From NCBI GenBank assembly GCA_965659675.1, contig CBFHWY010000037.1, positions 1 to 26,930 of the forward strand: a DNA stretch of 26,930 nt. Direction: 5' to 3'. Both the position numbers and the translations under genes were made by a program. Each line of letters starts with the position of its first letter. The stretch's first letter is position 1. The notes below the pieces were generated by a model, which was not told the DNA's origin, searched no databases, and saw nothing but the letters and a program-made list of their open reading frames with translations. The stretch is from CBFHWY01 sp965659675 (GTDB taxonomy: Bacteria > Bacteroidota > Bacteroidia > Flavobacteriales_G > Salibacteraceae). Of the stretch, positions 24,383-26,930 are shown one piece after another.

Positions 24383-26930
24383 TTATTCTGTTTTCAAGAT
24401 CTTAAAGGTAGTAGAATTGTGCTGTATGAAATATACGCCACTTTCAAATTCAGAGAGCTCGATCGTTAGCTGTGAAGACTTGACGTCAAGATTTCTGATC
24501 GTTTTCCCCAAAATATCTTTGATCTCAATAAGGCCAATGGCTTGCTGCCCCTGAATATTTATGCTTTCTTTAAATGGATTAGGGTATATCCTGAGTTCAG
24601 CGTTCTTTTCATCAATTCCCAAGCAGTTTCTAATCTCAAATATGCGCTCGGCACTTGCTTCACAGTTGTTGGTATCAGTTACAGTATAATTCACACGGTG
24701 AATCCCCGCACCGATCTGCGCAGGCCTGATCAAAGAATCAACATTCCCATTCACGCGATATACTCCTCCTACTGGAAACCCTCCACTTAAGCTTATATCT
24801 GCTGCTGTATTGCAATAACTCTCAATGGAATCGAGTTCTGCTTGAGGCCCTTCCCGAATAATGACGGTGGTGGTGTCATAACCCTTGCACCCCTTATCAT
24901 CAGTTACCATATAACTCAGCTCGTATTCCCCAGCACCCACATTAGAGGGTACGAATAGCACAGTATCTGTGAAAGGCATCCAAAAGCCACCAGTCCAGGT
25001 TCCACCAGGGATACTCGCCCCAAAACTCTGCACACTGTTATCTGGCAGGCAGAACACGGAGGTTGAGTCTATTTCCACATTGAGATTCTGATTCACCCTG
25101 AAAGCTGCGTTCACACTGGCTGAATCTTTTCCCCGACGGTTCTCAACTACCAACCAAACATCATAGGCTCCGGGTTGTACTCCGGTCACTTGTGTGATAC
25201 GTGAATTTGGACTAGTGAACTGAATATTCGGATTGTTGGATTTCCATTGATAGCTCGTAACATCGGCAGAAGTAATACCTGAAAGCTGGGTTGACTCGCC
25301 AAGGCACAGACTCGTATCCTGAACGCTGAAATTAACCTGAGGAAGAATTCCAACACCTTCTGCAATTAGTGAATAAGCCTGAGCTCCATTGAGCAGGGTA
25401 TTTCCCTTATGGCTGATCTCAATGTAGTAAACTCCGGGAGCAACATTAGGAAGCTCGATCTTTTCTTCGTTGTCTCTAAAATTATCTCCCCTGGTAGCAG
25501 CATTAGCAGGACTGGCTGGGTTCAATATCCACGGCTTAAAATCGGTGGACGATCCTTCCTGTCTGAAGCGAAGGTCCAGGTCGTTGATCAAAACTCTTGT
25601 GGTTGGATTTAGGCTAGCAGGAAGCGCGTTGTGTGCAGGGTCGGTCCAACTCAATGTTAACTTCACATCTCTTTGCTGATCTACGACAACTTTAATGCTT
25701 TTGCTCTGACCGCTACTTATGCTTTGCTCAAGGATGTATGAATTTGTATCGCTGATAAGATCCGCTGCTTTCTTTGTGTTCATCAGTCCCCAACCATGCT
25801 GATAATCCGGGCCGTCGAATGTTCCTGCTTCATCTGCCGTATGAATGATCAGTCCTTTCAAGCTAGCGCTTCTCATGAAGTTCCCACTCCCATTGACGTT
25901 TTCATAATGCTGTTGAAGTAATATTGCGGACCCGGTAACTGCTGGTGCGGCCATTGAAGTTCCTTGAATGGAATTGTATGCTGCATCACCTGTACCCCAG
26001 GATGATAACACCCCGCGGCCTTTGGCTACCACATGCGGACGTATTCTTCCATCGTCAGTTGGACCCCAGCAAGAGAATGAGGTCATATTCACCTGAGCGG
26101 GACTCAAATATCCTCCTGAGATTCCTTCAACTGCTCCCACCACCATGATGTTTTTTGCCATCGAATTGGAGGAAATACTGCCATAATTTGGATCTCTATC
26201 GGGATTACCATTTTGACCTGCATTATTAGGGCCATCATTTCTGTCGTTACCCGCCGACTTCATGATCAGGTAATAAGGCGCGGCAAATGCAATTTGATCC
26301 CAATTGCTAGCACCATTTCCATAGAATCCAAATCTGTAATCTTCAGTTGGGCTGACATTTGAATTTCCCATCCACCTCCATGTGCTTCCGCTTCTTCTCC
26401 ATCCGGTAGATGTGCCATAGGAATGATTGCTTACCAGCAAACCATTCGCTGCTGCACCCGCCATTTCATTGTCATCATTACCCCAATCGTATGCTTTGAG
26501 ATCAACATCAGGTGCCATTCCCTTCGCGCCTGAACGAACCCCGCTTGCTGCTACGGTGCCACTTACATGGGTAGCGTGATTAGAAATATTCGGTGATCCA
26601 TCGATCTGCGTGCCACGAGTTCCAAACTCTCTATGAGAAAGGCGAGTTCTTCCTCCATCCCAAACAGCAGCATCCATTCCTGTACCGGTAACCCCATATC
26701 CATTTGGGGCAGTTGACCACACTTCGTCTGTACTGATCGTTTCAGCCGATTGTAGGTTATCCGTTTCGTAATACACAAACTCTCCATTCGCCCTAATTCC
26801 GATCAGTTCGCGCATGTAGCCATTCTCGCCATAGAAGATCTTGGCTTCTCCCGAGCGATCGAGGTATGCAGCAGCTCTGATCGAATCTTCTATGTACTGT
26901 TTCCTGAATTTTTCTGACAACTTCTGCAGG
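24383..26930 (-). CDS. Subtilisin-like S8 serine peptidase with T9SS sorting domain (5' end missing)
   Basis: Open to the right edge (LQK precedes the TTG at 26920), so the signal peptide lies outside. Numbering from 26920, the triad is D88 (AAVWDGGRTRLSH), H115 (NHATHVSGTVAAS) and S322 (QGTSMAAPAV), with the oxyanion Asn 225 (KSAGND). Long inserts around Trp/Arg-rich GWRRSGSTWRWMGN resemble the KP-43 type. A C-terminal jelly-roll domain (SWTDPAHNALPAS ... RVLINDLDLRF ... GVYYIEISHKG) typical of S8A relatives follows, then PKD-like repeats with Cys pairs and a type A T9SS sorting domain starting LRIYPNPFKESINIQG. A secreted or surface protease digesting external protein is likely. Co-directional with the 4-TM and DUF922 genes. 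Confidence 0.92.
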   Translation of the reverse strand, partial: LQKLSEKFRKQYIEDSIRAAAYLDRSGEAKIFYGENGYMRELIGIRANGEFVYYETDNLQSAETISTDEVWSTAPNGYGVTGTGMDAAVWDGGRTRLSHREFGTRGTQIDGSPNISNHATHVSGTVAASGVRSGAKGMAPDVDLKAYDWGNDDNEMAGAAANGLLVSNHSYGTSTGWRRSGSTWRWMGNSNVSPTEDYRFGFYGNGASNWDQIAFAAPYYLIMKSAGNDRNDGPNNAGQNGNPDRDPNYGSISSNSMAKNIMVVGAVEGISGGYLSPAQVNMTSFSCWGPTDDGRIRPHVVAKGRGVLSSWGTGDAAYNSIQGTSMAAPAVTGSAILLQQHYENVNGSGNFMRSASLKGLIIHTADEAGTFDGPDYQHGWGLMNTKKAADLISDTNSYILEQSISSGQSKSIKVVVDQQRDVKLTLSWTDPAHNALPASLNPTTRVLINDLDLRFRQEGSSTDFKPWILNPASPANAATRGDNFRDNEEKIELPNVAPGVYYIEISHKGNTLLNGAQAYSLIAEGVGILPQVNFSVQDTSLCLGESTQLSGITSADVTSYQWKSNNPNIQFTSPNSRITQVTGVQPGAYDVWLVVENRRGKDSASVNAAFRVNQNLNVEIDSTSVFCLPDNSVQSFGASIPGGTWTGGFWMPFTDTVLFVPSNVGAGEYELSYMVTDDKGCKGYDTTTVIIREGPQAELDSIESYCNTAADISLSGGFPVGGVYRVNGNVDSLIRPAQIGAGIHRVNYTVTDTNNCEASAERIFEIRNCLGIDEKNAELRIYPNPFKESINIQGQQAIGLIEIKDILGKTIRNLDVKSSQLTIELSEFESGVYFIQHNSTTFKILKTE

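Noticed and set aside
1..26930. Mobile element, prophage, CRISPR array, tRNA or rRNA
   Set aside because: No transposase or integrase motifs, direct-repeat arrays or recognisable RNA genes were seen on either strand by eye.

Overview
The window looks like a chromosomal stretch of a free-living, possibly marine, member of the Bacteroidota (Flavobacteriales/Cytophagales type). The grounds are two secreted proteins with type IX secretion (T9SS) C-terminal sorting domains, a GWxTD-domain lipoprotein, a DUF2807 lipoprotein, DUF922, SPOR-domain outer-membrane proteins, and repeated matches to the Bacteroidota -7 promoter element TAnnTTTG. There is little Shine-Dalgarno signal and several genes appear to start with TTG. 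No rRNA, tRNA, insertion sequence, prophage or CRISPR array was seen. Coding density is very high, and the longest gene-free stretch is about 200 bp (14380-14582).

Layout. (1) 1-1218 (+): 3' part of a large Ig-like-repeat T9SS cargo protein, followed by a clear hairpin terminator. (2) 1267-7006 (-): a tight five-gene run ung > BamA/TamA-like outer-membrane protein > rmuC > GWxTD lipoprotein > rlmB. (3) 7092-9917 (+): dnaB followed by a secreted protein of the family usually labelled 'asparagine synthetase B', although it has no visible asparagine synthetase domain. (4) 9914-16788 (-): a TetR-regulated locus, sulP-tetR in one unit and ABC exporter-HlyD-TolC in a second. A near-identical palindrome, AGAATGATAGT-N-TTACTAT, sits in front of both units at the promoter. 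(5) 16846-18702 (-): DUF2807 lipoprotein > purK. (6) 18783-23387 (+): a LOG-family nucleotide phosphoribohydrolase, then two envelope proteins with SPOR-type C-termini. (7) 23390-26930 (-): partial T9SS-exported subtilisin (S8), a 4-TM protein and a DUF922 HExxH protein, nearly or actually overlapping.

How the genes work together. Most are housekeeping (DNA repair, replication, purine synthesis, rRNA methylation) or envelope functions. The most system-like part is region 4. A TetR regulator encoded with an anion transporter probably represses both its own unit and a type I-like tripartite export pump through shared operators. The pump's ATPase has lost the LSGGQ signature, the Walker B aspartate and the H-loop histidine while keeping Walker A, which is mechanistically odd. 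Further points worth a second look are the misnamed secreted 'asparagine synthetase B', the beta-barrel/TSP3/triple-SPOR fusion next to a tandem-repeat SPOR-like protein, and the S8/4-TM/DUF922 operon.
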